A stretch of 64,000 nt of DNA, from assembly GCA_025201765.1 (NCBI GenBank), contig MU623363.1:7192-71191 (forward strand), in the 5' to 3' direction. Both the position numbers and the translations under genes were made by a program. Under the pieces are notes generated by a model. The model made no database searches. It saw only the letters and a program-made list of their open reading frames with translations, and was not told the DNA's origin. Below are positions 34,521 to 45,953 of this stretch, in pieces (within the stretch, counting starts at the first letter, position 1; every line of letters starts with the position of its first letter). Source of the stretch: Daldinia sp. FL1419. Lineage: Eukaryota > Ascomycota > Sordariomycetes > Xylariales > Hypoxylaceae.

Positions 34521-36078
34521 ATGGATCGGACTTTCATGGATATAGGCAATCAATCCTGGTTGGCTAAACTCAACCTAGACGCGGGTGGCGTATTTCTCTT
34601 AATTGTCACCATCTGTGCTTTCTTAATCCCAGTGGTTATAATTCTGCCCCCAGTCGGGCTCCAAAAGAGCGATGCGCTCATTCAAACGCACACAAAGGCC
34701 GGTGTTGAAGGCTCAAAGAGCAGTTTGAAGAATCAATACTCGACCGAACATGCGCCGCAGGACGGCCAGCCACCCAAGATCCACAGCTTGGTCATTTATC
34801 CAGTGAAGTCATGCAAGGGTATCGAGCTGAAGAGGAGCAAAGTTTTCCCGACGGGACTCCAGTTTGATCGTCTCTTCATGTTTGCCCAACTCAAGAGCCC
34901 CTTTCCTGTGGCCGTAGACTCGACGGATGAGGAAAAATCAAAGCACAAATGGGAATTCATTACGCAGCGGCAGTTCTCCAGGTTGGCAAATGTCACCGTC
35001 GATCTCTGGCTCCCGGATGAGATGAAGTTACGGAAACAGTCCATGAGATCGACAGAGGCCTTCGTAATCTTACGCTTCCCTTGGAAGGGAGATGGCTGGC
35101 GTGGTATCTACGATACGATCACAGCTAAACTTGCAAGAGGACGCGCCGCTGAGCCCGAGAAGGAGATTCTACTACCCGTAGACTTTCCTTCAATGGAGGA
35201 TATCAAGGAGAGAGGATACACTTTTGAAGACGTCAAGATATGGAAAGAAACGATCAACGCCCTTAACATGGAGAGGGAACTGCCCGTGGAACTACAGCGG
35301 TACTTGGGTGTTAGCAACAAGCTCGCTCTTTTCAGAGTCGATCCAAACCAACTTCGTGAGGTTTATCGAACCGCGCCAAGCAAAGAGGAAGCCGGCTACC
35401 AACCTGTGACCGGATTCCAAGATGCCGTACGTAACTCACCTATCTTCAATGCGCCGACATCTCATATGAAACTAACAATGAGTATAGTTCCCGCTTCATT
35501 TGATAAATCTGAACAGTGTACAAGCGTTCAGCTCGGAGGTACCGAAGGACGACAACTTGAAGGAACTTGACGTGCTAAGGTTCCGCCCTAATATTATCCG
35601 TAAGTACATGATATACCACACTCACATAAATATGTTCATCAACCTTCTAACATATTCTAGTTTCCGGTGCCGAAACCTACGACGAGGAGACCTGGAAACA
35701 GATCCGCCTTAAGCCGGGAAGCTCCGGCCTATATAACGACGTCGTATTACACGTTTCATGTAGGACTGTCAGGTGAGTGATCTTCGCATTAATGAACATC
35801 CTCCTCAACATCCATCTATGTATCATCTAACACCACACATCAGATGCAAAATGCCCAACGTAGATCAAGCAACTGGCGTCCGCCACCCAACCGAGCCCGA
35901 CAAATCTCTCAGGGCGAAGCGTGCAGTCGACGAAGGCGCGCCGCTAAACGGTTGTCTAGGCATGCAACTTACGCCTCTTTTCGACCCCAGCCTTGGCGAG
36001 GATCGCGAGGCCTGGATCGCAGTCGGCATGGCAGTAGAAGTAGAGCAGCGGGGCCACCACGTATATACCAAGCAGTAA
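34521..36078 (+). CDS. membrane-anchored MOSC domain protein (mARC-like)
   Basis: Molybdenum-cofactor sulfurase C-terminal type protein, related to mitochondrial amidoxime-reducing component. Four exons: 34521-35426, 35488-35599, 35661-35772 and 35844-36078. They sum to 1365 nt (454 aa); introns are 61, 61 and 71 nt with ACTAAC/CTAAC branch sites. An N-terminal transmembrane helix lies at about residues 24-45 (GGVFLLIVTICAFLIPVVII). The MOSC_N beta-barrel follows (IHSLVIYPVKSCKGIEL, then GLQFDRLFMFAQ). The MOSC core contains FRPNI(I)LSGAETYDEETW and, across the last junction, C-R-T-V-R-C-K-M-P-N-V-D, whose Cys residues lie where cofactor-binding Cys is found in the family, then GCLGMQLTPLF. 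The substrate is not predictable. Confidence 0.87.
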
Positions 36079-36852
36079 GACATTCTTACTGTCATATACC
36101 ATCACGAAGACGACTATACTTATATTATATACCTACCTACCTTACCTTATAGATCGGATCACGTAGAAAAGCAAGTGGGAGCTGCAAGAAAAGACGATTG
36201 CAACATCACGCCCGTAACGAGCATGATCGTCAGAAGCCAGATAATAGACAAGTAGATAGAGTAGACACCTCAGCGCAGAATTAATGATTTTACCTACCCA
36301 CCCAAGAAAAAGATAATGATGATACGAGATGAGAGTGGTTAATCTTAAGGGAGAAATTTTTTTCATTAAGCATAAAATATGACAGACCGTCTACCTAAGC
36401 GATAAAAAAAGGTCAAGATATTGACATGGCATTGGCGTTGACACGGACGGTTAGTTTCCATCAATCCACCGTCGATCGTCGATCGTAAGCCATACAAGGC
36501 ACACGGTATATCACCATCCATCCCATTTTCACTCGTTTCACATCCTGCCTCCGAATCCAACCGTTCAGCGAACATAACGAGTAATGCTCTACAGGCAAGT
36601 CTTCATGCAAATCGTGTCGTGTCGTTTTTCTGCTGCACTGCACCGCAGGCTTGCGCGCTCAGCGCATCCATCCATCCCGTCGAACTCGGATTCCCCCACA
36701 CTTGGTTACTCGTCTACCCCCGTAGAGGTGCACAGCACACACATTTCCAGGTACTTTCCCCAAGCCAGCTACATACGTACCAAGACACCCTATACCCCGG
36801 ACGAAATTTCCTCAAGAGACAGTATCTATCTTAGGCAGCTGACCTAACCTAT
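36079..36852. other. convergent 3' intergenic region
   Basis: Lies between the ends of the MOSC gene and SMC2. It contains short frames on both strands without domains, and CCATCCATCC and GTCGTGTCGTG micro-repeats. No gene is supported. Confidence 0.5.
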
Positions 36853-39800
36853 TTACTTAAAATCTTTAGCAGTAAGAGCCTGCACCATACTTGTACCCTC
36901 GCTGAACCGGGTGCGGAAGATGCGGTTGGCGTTCTGGAACATGCCGTCCTTAAGAGAGACGACGATGAACTGGGAGCCCTTGAACCGCGTCTTGATGAGA
37001 CGACCTATGTTCTGCGTATGCGACAAGTCTAGAGCCGCGTCGACTTCGTCCAGAATGTACATGGGGGCTGGCTTGAATTGCAGTAGCGCCATAATGAGCG
37101 AGAGTGCCACGAGTGATCTATTTGTTATAGTTAGTATTGCGCACGAGACGGCGGGAGATATATGAAGGCTTACCGTTGACCACCACTCAGCTCCGTCAAG
37201 CTCTGCTTCCACACCTTACCCAAGCAAACCTTGACTTCCAGACCTTCGTTAATAGTTTTGCCCTCGGGCGGATCCAGCTTTGCGAAACTGCCGCCAGGTA
37301 ATAACTCGGAGAATATCTGGCCGAAATCACCGTTGACCTTCTCCCAGGTCTGAAGAAGGGCTTTCTTCTTGTAGTCGTCGAGGCTGAGAATGGTTTCCTC
37401 GATTTTACGCTTATCACGGATGACCGTCTTCATCATGTGCTTCAATGACACCTCTTTCTTCTCGACGCTATCGATCATATTCATGACTTTAGGGTTAATC
37501 TTCTTCTTCATGCCTTGGAAGCGGTCCGTGAGCGTCTTTAGAGTGGCTTTGCATTCTGTGATATTCTGACCCTTGAAATCGTATGGTGTTCCCGTGCGGC
37601 CGAAGTTGTCCTTCTCTTCGGCTATCCAATCAAACTCCTTTTCCATGTTTGCCACAGCTTGTATTGCGTGTTGTTGCTCCTTGTGAAATTTTTCGACTGT
37701 GTGACTGAGCTTTTGTTTTTCGAGACCTTCTTCGGTAATCCGACTGTTCTTCGATCGGATCGCCTCCTCGAGCGCGTGCAGCTCATCGTCAAACCCAGTC
37801 AATTTGGCTCTCTCATCGTCAAGTTGTGCTTGCGCGAGGTTATGAGTCTCTTGTAACTTGGATTGCTTCTTGACGAGATCCTCGATCTCCTCTTGTTGCG
37901 ACTTGATTGCCGATTCCACTTCTTGTAGCTGCTCCCTCGCGGCTGCAAGATCACCCGAGACCTGTTCCAAATCCAGTTGCGCGCCTTGAACCTCCTTCTG
38001 CAGGGTCTTGACGGTGCTCGAGTTCTTAGCTAATGTTGCCCGCAATTTGTCAAGAGACGCTTGAAGTTCCACGAGTTTCGAATCTTTGTTGTTTTCGAAA
38101 TCTTTCATATCTTTCTCTATCCTCTTAACATCTGCACTAGCCTCAGCCTGTCTCTTCTTAGCTTCGGCGCTCTCGTTCTTCAATTGTATGATAGTCTCCT
38201 TCATACTCTCCACTTCCTGAATGATCGATGACGAAGAGTTACCACTAATCTGCTCTTCTGCGAGTTTGATTTCATGTGACTTGAGGTCAAGATCTTGTTT
38301 AATCTTACGAGCTTGGTCGAGTTTAGACTTTTCTTGCGAGATCCTAGCTTGGAGATTGTGCAATGAACGCTCAGCCTCGTTGAGTTGGCGGTTGATCTCG
38401 TTGAACTTCTGTAATGTAACCAATACACCACTAGAGTTAGGCGCGCTGCCTCCTGAGAGCGTTCCTGAAGGGTCGTATGCATCACCTTCAAGAGTAACAC
38501 TCCTTGTCATTACTTCCGGATCAAAAGTCACTCTCTTGGCTGTCTCGGCGTCCTGGCAGATAAAAGTATTGCCGAAGACGTATTTCATTGCTGCGGATAC
38601 TTCGCTGTCGTATTCTACGAGCGATAGGGCTAGATTGACCTTGCCGGGTGCGATATCTCGGGCTGTATCGATTATTTTCTGTTCCGGGACCTTCCACGAA
38701 ATCTTGTTTAAAGGGATAGTCGTGATTCTCTTGCGTAACTTGCCGCCCTGCACTAATTGTGTACTTGTAACTTCGTTGTCCACAACAACGTAATATAGAC
38801 GACCGCCGGCACATATCTCTAAAGCCGTACCGGCTCTAGTATGCTCTTTGTCGAGGGTGAATAACTGGGCAACCAAACCCTTGACCTTTGAGCGGTCGAA
38901 ATTGGGAGTTGGGTTAGTATAATTGAAATCGATATTGGCGACCTTGCGCTTTAAAGCATCTGCCTCTTGTCGCAAGCCTCTGATGGTTTGTTGTAATGCC
39001 GATTCTTGCTTATACAACTCCTCTTCTTGTCCCGGCTCAAAGCCAAGCTTCGCAAGGTAAGCCTGTAACTTCTGCGACTGGACCTTTAGACCCTCAAGCT
39101 CTTTCAATAAACCTGCGTTTTGTTCTTTGGCCTTCTTGGCTCGGGGTTCTTCTTCCTTGATTCGCTTCTCAAGATGGGCTATCTTGATTTTAGCTTGCTC
39201 CTGTTCCGTAGCCGCTGCTGCTGCTCGGTTCTTCGCATCTTGCAATTGGCCTTGGTAACCGCTTTCTTGTCCTTCCTTGGATGCAACGCCCGTTTGTAAC
39301 GTCTGGAGTAATTCTTCCTTCGATTCGGCCTCCTGGCTTTGCTTTTCGTTAGCTTCTTTCGCCTCGTCATACTTGGCCTTAATTTTCTCGTAGGCTTTGG
39401 TTTTCTCCTTCAAGGTTGCCTCTAACTCAGCCACATTCTTCTGTACCGCAGTCTTCTTCTCTTCTTCCTCGGATTTACTGGAATTCTTTAAATCCATGAC
39501 GGTGGCGAGTCGAACGAGTTCGTTAGAATGCTTCTTGACTTGGTCTTCTAGCGCCTGTGCTTTCCCTCCTTTTCTGAGCTCCTTATCCCTTTCCGCCTTC
39601 ACCCTTTTAACATCTTCTTCGAGATGCGATATCTCGCTCTTCAATCTGGCGGCGGAGTCCTCGAGGTCCTTTTGTCGTTGCTTCTTATTCTCTAGGTCAG
39701 CCGCAGACTGTTCTAGCCTCTCCTGGTATTTTAGATAATCGTGTGCGACTACTATTCGCGTTAAGCGCTCCAGGTCATTCTGTGTCTGTTGGAAATCTAG

Positions 39801-40628
39801 GAATGCTCTCTTCTCGGTCCGTAACTTTTCGAGTTTAGGCTCAATTTCATCACGCAGGAGCTCGGTGATCTCTTGTAGTTTCATTTCCTTTTTCGCCATA
39901 GTTTTCAACGCCTTATCTCTTCGGTCCTCGAACATCCTCGTGCCAGCTGCTTCCTCGATCATAGCTAAAATCTCTACCGCCTTCATGTTGAGCACCTTGG
40001 TAATTCGACCCTGCATGATAAGGAAGTTGGGGTTATTTATATTTAGCTGTACCGACTGGAAGAGATTCTGGACTGTCTGTTGTTGTGCTCGGTGTCCGTT
40101 TATTAGATACTTGGAGGTTCCTCCTAGGACGATCTGTCTAGTAACGCTGATGGTCGCATACTCTTCAAATCCAATCGGCGACTTCTGCTTGTCTTTATTA
40201 TCGAATACGATCGTAACGCTAGCTTTCGTAACACCCGCTTGGCCTCGCTTATATATCAGGTCCTGAACTTTACGGTTAGGTTCTGCGAAATCATAAATTA
40301 GAGGGAATATCTTTCTTTCGTACCTGTAAGTTTTGGGCTCGTACTGTTGTCATATTCGTAATACCGAGAACGAAGCAGATGGCGTCCAGAATATTGGACT
40401 TGCCACTACCGTTTAAACCGGTGATCGAGTTGAAACTCTCGTCCCTTTACGACATTAGTTTTAGGTATGCAACATAGGGGAAATCATCTGTTGTTTACTA
40501 ACCATCCCGAGATGACTGTTCGGACGGCGTAGGATTTAAATCCCTTTTTTTTTCAGTAGATCAGTAAAGATAACTAGTATATTATTTTAGATTATACATA
40601 CATCGATAATCACCTCCGTTACCCTCAT
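36853..40628 (-). CDS. SMC2: condensin subunit SMC2 (Cut14 family)
   Basis: ATPase subunit of condensin, which compacts and resolves chromosomes in mitosis. Five exons: 40628-40602 (27 nt), 40543-40503 (41 nt), 40444-40324, 40262-37174 and 37117-36853. They sum to 3543 nt (1180 aa), the usual SMC2 length. Exon 1 reads M-R-V-T-E-V-I-I-D and joins G-F-K-S-Y-A-V-R-T-V-I. Walker A (GLNGSGKS) is in exon 3, two long coiled coils and the hinge (VAQLFTLDKEHTRAGTALEI) in exon 4. The signature LSGGQRSL is split by the last intron, and Walker B (MYILDEVDAALDLSH) is in exon 5. The first intron's acceptor lies in a purine run (about nine A before the final G), and the second ends GTAAAG; both are poor matches to consensus but the protein reads through perfectly. 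Confidence 0.96.
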
Positions 40629-42018
40629 ATTGGCGAATGCGACGGGTTTCGCATATAAATTGTTGGTGATGATGTTGTCTTAGGTATTTAAATAGCGGAA
40701 CCCGACCCGAAGCTTTATTTTCTTGTATTTAAAGTCACTATCCAAAACCGTTGCCGACGCGATTAAGGTCAACAAAAACAAATGGGAAGGCACGGGTTAC
40801 TATTGGTTGCTGGCTAGGTACTTTTACGTGGGGTTCTTCGGTTTGTTCAGCCCTTTATTCCATATTGCTAGCGATTTGAGTGATTGCACAGTGTGCACGG
40901 GCCATCCAGTGCATAGGCAGGGTAGGCGGTATCATCTGGCAGAATTATGGTGCCCCACTCTGCTCTCTCTCCCCTCCATCTATTTAAACATCTCGAAATT
41001 CCTTCTCTCTTGGAAACTTTTTTCCTCTTTTCTTCCTTAGCTCTCTTTGCCTTTTGGCTTAGATCAAGTGTAGTATCTGTTCTTTTCAGTTTAATCTCTG
41101 AAAGAATCCTACTTGGATTCAATCGTGATTATTCTAATTTTTGTCACGAGGGAGCGCATCCTCTGGGCTTGCCCATGATCGCTCCCACCGTGTCCCTGGT
41201 ATTACACTGCCTCCAGGTGACGCGAATTTGTTTTCATTATCGCTGCTGGCTTGCCCAGGGCAATGAGGAAGACGATCAGATTATTATTATGATGTCTACG
41301 CGCTTAAAGTAATGTGGTTTTAATTCGTTTCGAGTATCTATCCCCCTCACCAGATTGAATCCGTAGTCCTTTTCTCTTGGGATAAATCCCCAAAGAAATT
41401 ACCCTTGCTTCGATTTCTCCTTCTTTTTCCCTCCTACTCTCGTTAAAGACATTGTTTTCTTTATTCAAGTAGTCCTTTTGTCTCGGATCTAATTGTTGAA
41501 GATAAAACCCCGAGAATGCCTACCATGTGTATCTACGCAATTTATTGACGCGCTCCATTTGAAGCTACCTACCTAGGTACCTAACCTGCATGTAAACATC
41601 CATTACCTATTAGGTTCCATTCTACCTACCTACTGTAGGTAGGTACTAGGTACTAAGGTGCATGACCGGTTACAGTGATCGGCATGAATGTAACAGATAC
41701 ATAAATACTTTAGTCAGAGCCGATAAGCCCGCTAAATCTGCATATGTACATACATGTAGGTACATCCTACCTCGATAACATCCATTTACTGCCTTAGTAC
41801 CTACACTACACTTCACTACACTACACTACACATGGTACTAAATCCACACGCGACTAATAATTGAAAGTTGTCTGCTGGACGTCATCTTATCTTCAAACCA
41901 AAGCCCACCCTGAAAACCCCAAAGTTAGGTCTCGTGTCTTCGCCCATAAGCACCCGTAAGGTTAAAATTTTTTACTCAGGCGGGAAACCTTGCTTGCATA
42001 GCAGAGGTTACAAAAAAG
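40629..42018. other. promoter region between SMC2 and the Cue1-like gene
   Basis: A 1.4-kb divergent intergenic region. Its centre (about 41020-41500) is pyrimidine-rich, as often seen in fungal promoters and 5' UTRs. Clusters of TACCTACCTAGGTACC occur near 41566-41585 and 41622-41660, and an ACTACACTACAC micro-repeat near 41804-41832. An ACGCGA near 40756 could be a weak MBF-type site for SMC2. A 121-codon open frame (40947-41312) is not supported as a gene. Confidence 0.5.
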
Positions 42019-42694
42019 ATGGCAGACGAACAAGTGTCACTCACCTCCTTAATATTGATAGTCGTTCTTGGTGGCCTCCTCATTCGATACCTATTCTTCT
42101 CACCAGCAACCCCAACATCGAGGCCGCCGCGAGATGCCCAGGCGGTATCACGCGCCAGAGAAGCAGCAGTAGAAAGGATACAACAAATTTTTGGACCGGA
42201 TCGAGCCGATCGGAGGACTATCTTGTGGGATCTACATCGCAATGGCGGAAACATAGCGGCAACTACGGAACGGATACTCGCAGGGCGGATAGAAACAGTA
42301 AGTCTCTTGAATCGAGCGTCATTTACGGACGCGGCCCCCCGTTGTTATGTCTCTAGGATGAATAAATATGCTAACATTCTTGTTTCTCTTTTAGCCACCC
42401 ATCACATTTCAGCCACCACCTCCTCCGACTTCTCCCAGCCCCTCGGCGACGCAAGCACAACCCTTCAAGGCACCTCCCAAACCCGCCGAACCAGATTTAA
42501 TCACGAGATATAGGCTTCAGGACAAAGTGACCACCAACGGCGAATCTGAATCATCGGCAAAGGCAAAGGCGTGGAGCTCCAACCGGAACGAGCGACAGGC
42601 ATTGCTTCAGCGGAGACGGGACGAGATGATTTTGGCGGCAAGGAGGAAAATGGAAGCCAAGATCGCAGCGGAGAAAGCCGGAAAAGCACAGTAG
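42019..42694 (+). CDS. Cue1-like CUE domain ER membrane protein
   Basis: Cue1 anchors and activates the E2 Ubc7 at the ER for ER-associated degradation. Two exons: 42019-42297 and 42395-42694; 579 nt, 192 aa. The 97-nt intron has GTAAGT, a GCTAAC branch site and a TTTTAG acceptor. Features: an N-terminal membrane anchor (about 9-28, LTSLILIVVLGGLLIRYLFF), a CUE domain (about 41-83, with A-V-E-R-I-Q-Q-I-F-G-P and T-I-L-W-D-L-H-R-N-G-G-N-I), a proline-rich linker, and a C-terminal helix (R-R-R-D-E-M-I-L-A-A-R-R-K-M-E) resembling the Ubc7-binding region. The architecture matches fungal Cue1 orthologs closely. Confidence 0.85.
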
Positions 42695-43101
42695 TAAATA
42701 AATGTAGACTTATACGGTTGGGTTAGTGGCCTGGGGTCTGGATTACCATGAAGAAACTGTATATTCCAATGTCAACCCTCAAGCCGAAGGTGCTTTGTAT
42801 ATCGGGGTTATCATATGAATGATGCGCACCTTGAGCGGAAGCGATATCATCAACTTGGAAGCAAAGCGCAATTAAAGCGAGTAGATTAATATAAAACCTT
42901 CTAAAGGTTAATGAGCGAAGGGCAATTCCGCGAATATATTTACCAAGCCATCGTCTAACCAAGTTTCTCCCTATACGTCGGATGCAACTATATGCAGGTT
43001 CTATAATGCCAAACAAAGGTAATGATGAAATCCTGCTCTATCTCCCATATGTACGCCATGCCGAACCGTCCAATGAATATAAAGAATTGATATGTCACAT
43101 C
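42695..43101. other. convergent 3' intergenic region
   Basis: Lies between the 3' ends of the Cue1-like gene and the orphan membrane-protein gene. A minus-strand open frame at 42723-43016 has no recognisable domain and most likely reflects 3' UTR sequence. Confidence 0.45.
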
Positions 43102-44189
43102 TCATTTTTGTCTCTGTTCGATCAATTGGAGACCTTGGCCAATGCCATCCTGAACTCCAGCAGCAACGTTCTCTATTGTCCAAGCAGCGAGCTCAGACAT
43201 TGCCTTTCCAAATTTGCCTTCACTTATAGCGGAGACTAGATATTCCATGTTAGCGATTAATGATAACTAGAGATATTGGTGGCAGCTTTTGGTTTCAAAA
43301 AAATGTTCAGAATCCAAGGCCACGTTTTAATGACAAGAGACTAAGAGAGAAATAATACAACTTACTCTTCTCGCTCAAGGCTCCGCTCTGCTTCCCAACT
43401 GTAGTGGCGAACACGAAACCACTAGAAATGATGTGTTGGGAGATGTTGTATTGGCGTTCGTAGTATGCTCCAGCACGGATAACAATCGCAAGGAAGGATA
43501 GCAATATGTATAAAAAGACGACAAGGCCCGTGACAAATCCTTGGACAGCCGTATGAAGAAACGTCCTCGCTCTATCGGATGGCCGCCAACTGGGTCTACC
43601 TAACCCACCCTCAACTTGAGCATTCATGTCGACCTGCACGCATGACTTCGGTAGTGCTTGGCGGATAATGCTGGCCTCATAGTCATCCAAATCGTCTGGG
43701 AGAGCCTTGAGCATATATGCAACGCCGTCGATATATGATTTCCTCGCAAAGGTCAAGTCCGCCGTTTCTTGCGAAGCTGACTGCTGCAAGAAAGATCCTA
43801 GATACTAGTAAGTTATCTATGCTTTTTCCTGGGGATGAAACGGAAATATCCGTACCTTGCCTAGCATACCTCCACTTCACGCCTGAGCTCACGTTCACGA
43901 CGCGACTGTCGGGGCTGGAAGATTTCGAGTTGTTCTCGACTAGCCTGTTGTCGGCGTTATCCGCAGCAGCAGCAGCAGCAGCAGTAGCAGCGCATGTTTG
44001 CAACTCGACAACCGCATTCTCATCTCTTTCCGTAATTACCACAGGATCCATATCATCTTGAGATGTCGTAGAGCGCCGCCGAGAAGGTAAGATGGAACGG
44101 CTGCGGAGCGACTGGAGAGCCGGTAATCGGGATTGAACCGACGTGGGTAGCAGGTTAAATACTACTATAGACATATTTTGTTCCATCAT
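43102..44189 (-). CDS. orphan membrane protein, filamentous-fungus type
   Basis: I do not recognise a family. Three exons, 44189-43856, 43797-43366 and 43235-43102, sum to exactly 900 nt (299 aa) with GTACGG/CTAG and GTAAGT/CTAG introns (58 and 130 nt). The start is the first true ATG (M-M-E-Q-N-M). The N-terminus is Ser/Arg-rich, followed by an Ala run (AGC/GCA repeat near 43965-43990). Exon 2 holds a conserved-looking helical part (KALPDDLDDYEASIIRQALP) and a strong hydrophobic stretch (GFVTGLVVFLYILLSFLAIV), then a second weaker one (ISSGFVFATTVG). The C-terminus is an amphipathic helix (WTIENVAAGVQDGIGQGL). The frame-exact splicing argues for a real gene; the function is unknown. Confidence 0.7.
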
Positions 44190-45953
44190 GATGCCGTCTC
44201 TATCCGGTTCTTCCCCGTCTTTACCTTCTCTGGCGCAGAGGTATAAGTCATACAATTCTATTTCTACTTTGAATTTCCGATCATTATAAGTCAAAGAAGA
44301 ATGTCGCCGAATGGAATAAAAAGAACAATCGAGATAAATCTAAACTCGGAAGAAAGTTTGGTCCACACAGCAGCACCCCTGGTACGGGAAATCGAGGTCA
44401 GGTTTAACGGCAGACTTAACGTTTACTTAATTATGCACCCATGTCCACGTAGGACGGGAGTTCCCAGGCGTGAGGGTGTGCCAGGGAAGATATATTCGGT
44501 GTAAGGTTCCGAAGATCCCCTTACGTTCCCCTAGATTCTCATAGGTATTACTGCAAGTCAGACGTGTTGGCGTCCAGCAATGCCTAGGTACAATACAGAT
44601 CCGTACCTAGTTAAATGCAGCATTGCCACTGTTCCAACTACGAGGCCCACCTCGCTATTTGTGAAAAAGACGCTGTCGTTTGAGATGGCGATAGATAAGC
44701 GATTTTCACATGTAACCCTACCACATGCCAAGAACGTACAATGTACCGACCTATGGTCCCCAACGCCGGTCTTACAGGAGAGCTTATACCTAATTCATAG
44801 CTTCGGAAAAGAAGTTTTGAATATAATAACATCCGTTACCTATCTGTTATGCATCTTGACTCGAGTCTATCCGCAAGCATTTGGATTGTTTTCTATGATC
44901 ATTTATTAGAAGCGGTCAGGACCGATCTATTGTAAGAGGTACCTGTCAAAATGGCTTAGAGCATGTGAAAAATACTTTCCTCGCGCGTACTTCTCTGCGC
45001 CTTCATTGGTCTAGAATGGAAAAAAAACTGCGGACGCTACGGCTTAGCGTCCCTGTGGTTCGGATCCGCCACACAGTAATTTTTCTACGCCTATTCTTCC
45101 AGTAATGCGCAGAACCTCGCATGTACGATTTCCTTACTTGATATCTCGGATATAGCAGCTACTAGTTATAAAAGTGAATTTATTTCATGAGACCCAATAA
45201 GTGTAGTAAGGGAACGAACTTGTTACTCATGTTATATTGCCTAGGTACCTATGTACCTAGGTATGTAAGTACCTACCTAGCCCGTATAAAACATTGCGAG
45301 AATTTGCAGCCTTATGACTTGTATTTATCCGTTCCTTTCCGCCGACGAGATCACACAGAAATATGTAACCTAGGTAGATAAATTGATTATTTGAAATGGA
45401 AGCCACGAAGTTCGTGACAATTATGTACCCACGTACTACGGTTTCGTAGGTTTAAAACATCATTAGGCCGTCGTCGTATTTTGCCAGTAATTGGAGCTCA
45501 TTGGTTCCGGAATTAAGCCTCAAGATACACGTGAGTGTTCAATAAGTTGGGGGCATGATAACTCTGAACTATGATTTCCGAGAGCTAAAATTGCCCAGTG
45601 AATTTGACCAGCTTCTGTTGAACTGACCCCCCACCCCCTTCCCAATCCGTGGGCCCACTGGAGGAGGGGTAGGTATCGGATTAGACTTTATCCGATTCTT
45701 ATCTGTTGGTCTTACTGTGAAAACTGATAACCATTTTGTAGTGGGTTGAGTGGGTCTAACCGGGATCTGGGCCTTATCTTAGTTCATTTGCTAGAGAAAA
45801 GAAAAAAAAAAATTTCGAGTTGATGAAATCCAAGTCGCCTCCACCACGCGCTTCATTTCTTCTCTCTATAAGGTTGTGTGTGTGCGGATGAAACGCTTCC
45901 TTCATCACCTCAATCGTTACTTCTTGTGAGGCAATTAATAACTCTCTGCCACA
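44190..45953. other. divergent intergenic region
   Basis: About 1.76 kb upstream of both neighbours. It contains a dense cluster of TACCTAGGTA palindromes at about 45239-45281 and small unconvincing frames (44301-44504, 44580-44909, 45187-45381). A CACGTG lies near 45530. A purine-rich run near 45795-45812 lies upstream of the helicase ATG. No gene is supported. Confidence 0.5.

Noticed and set aside
40947..41312. 121-codon plus-strand frame with hydrophobic stretches
   Set aside because: It lies in the pyrimidine-rich promoter region upstream of the Cue1-like gene; hydrophobicity follows from T/C richness and no domain is seen.
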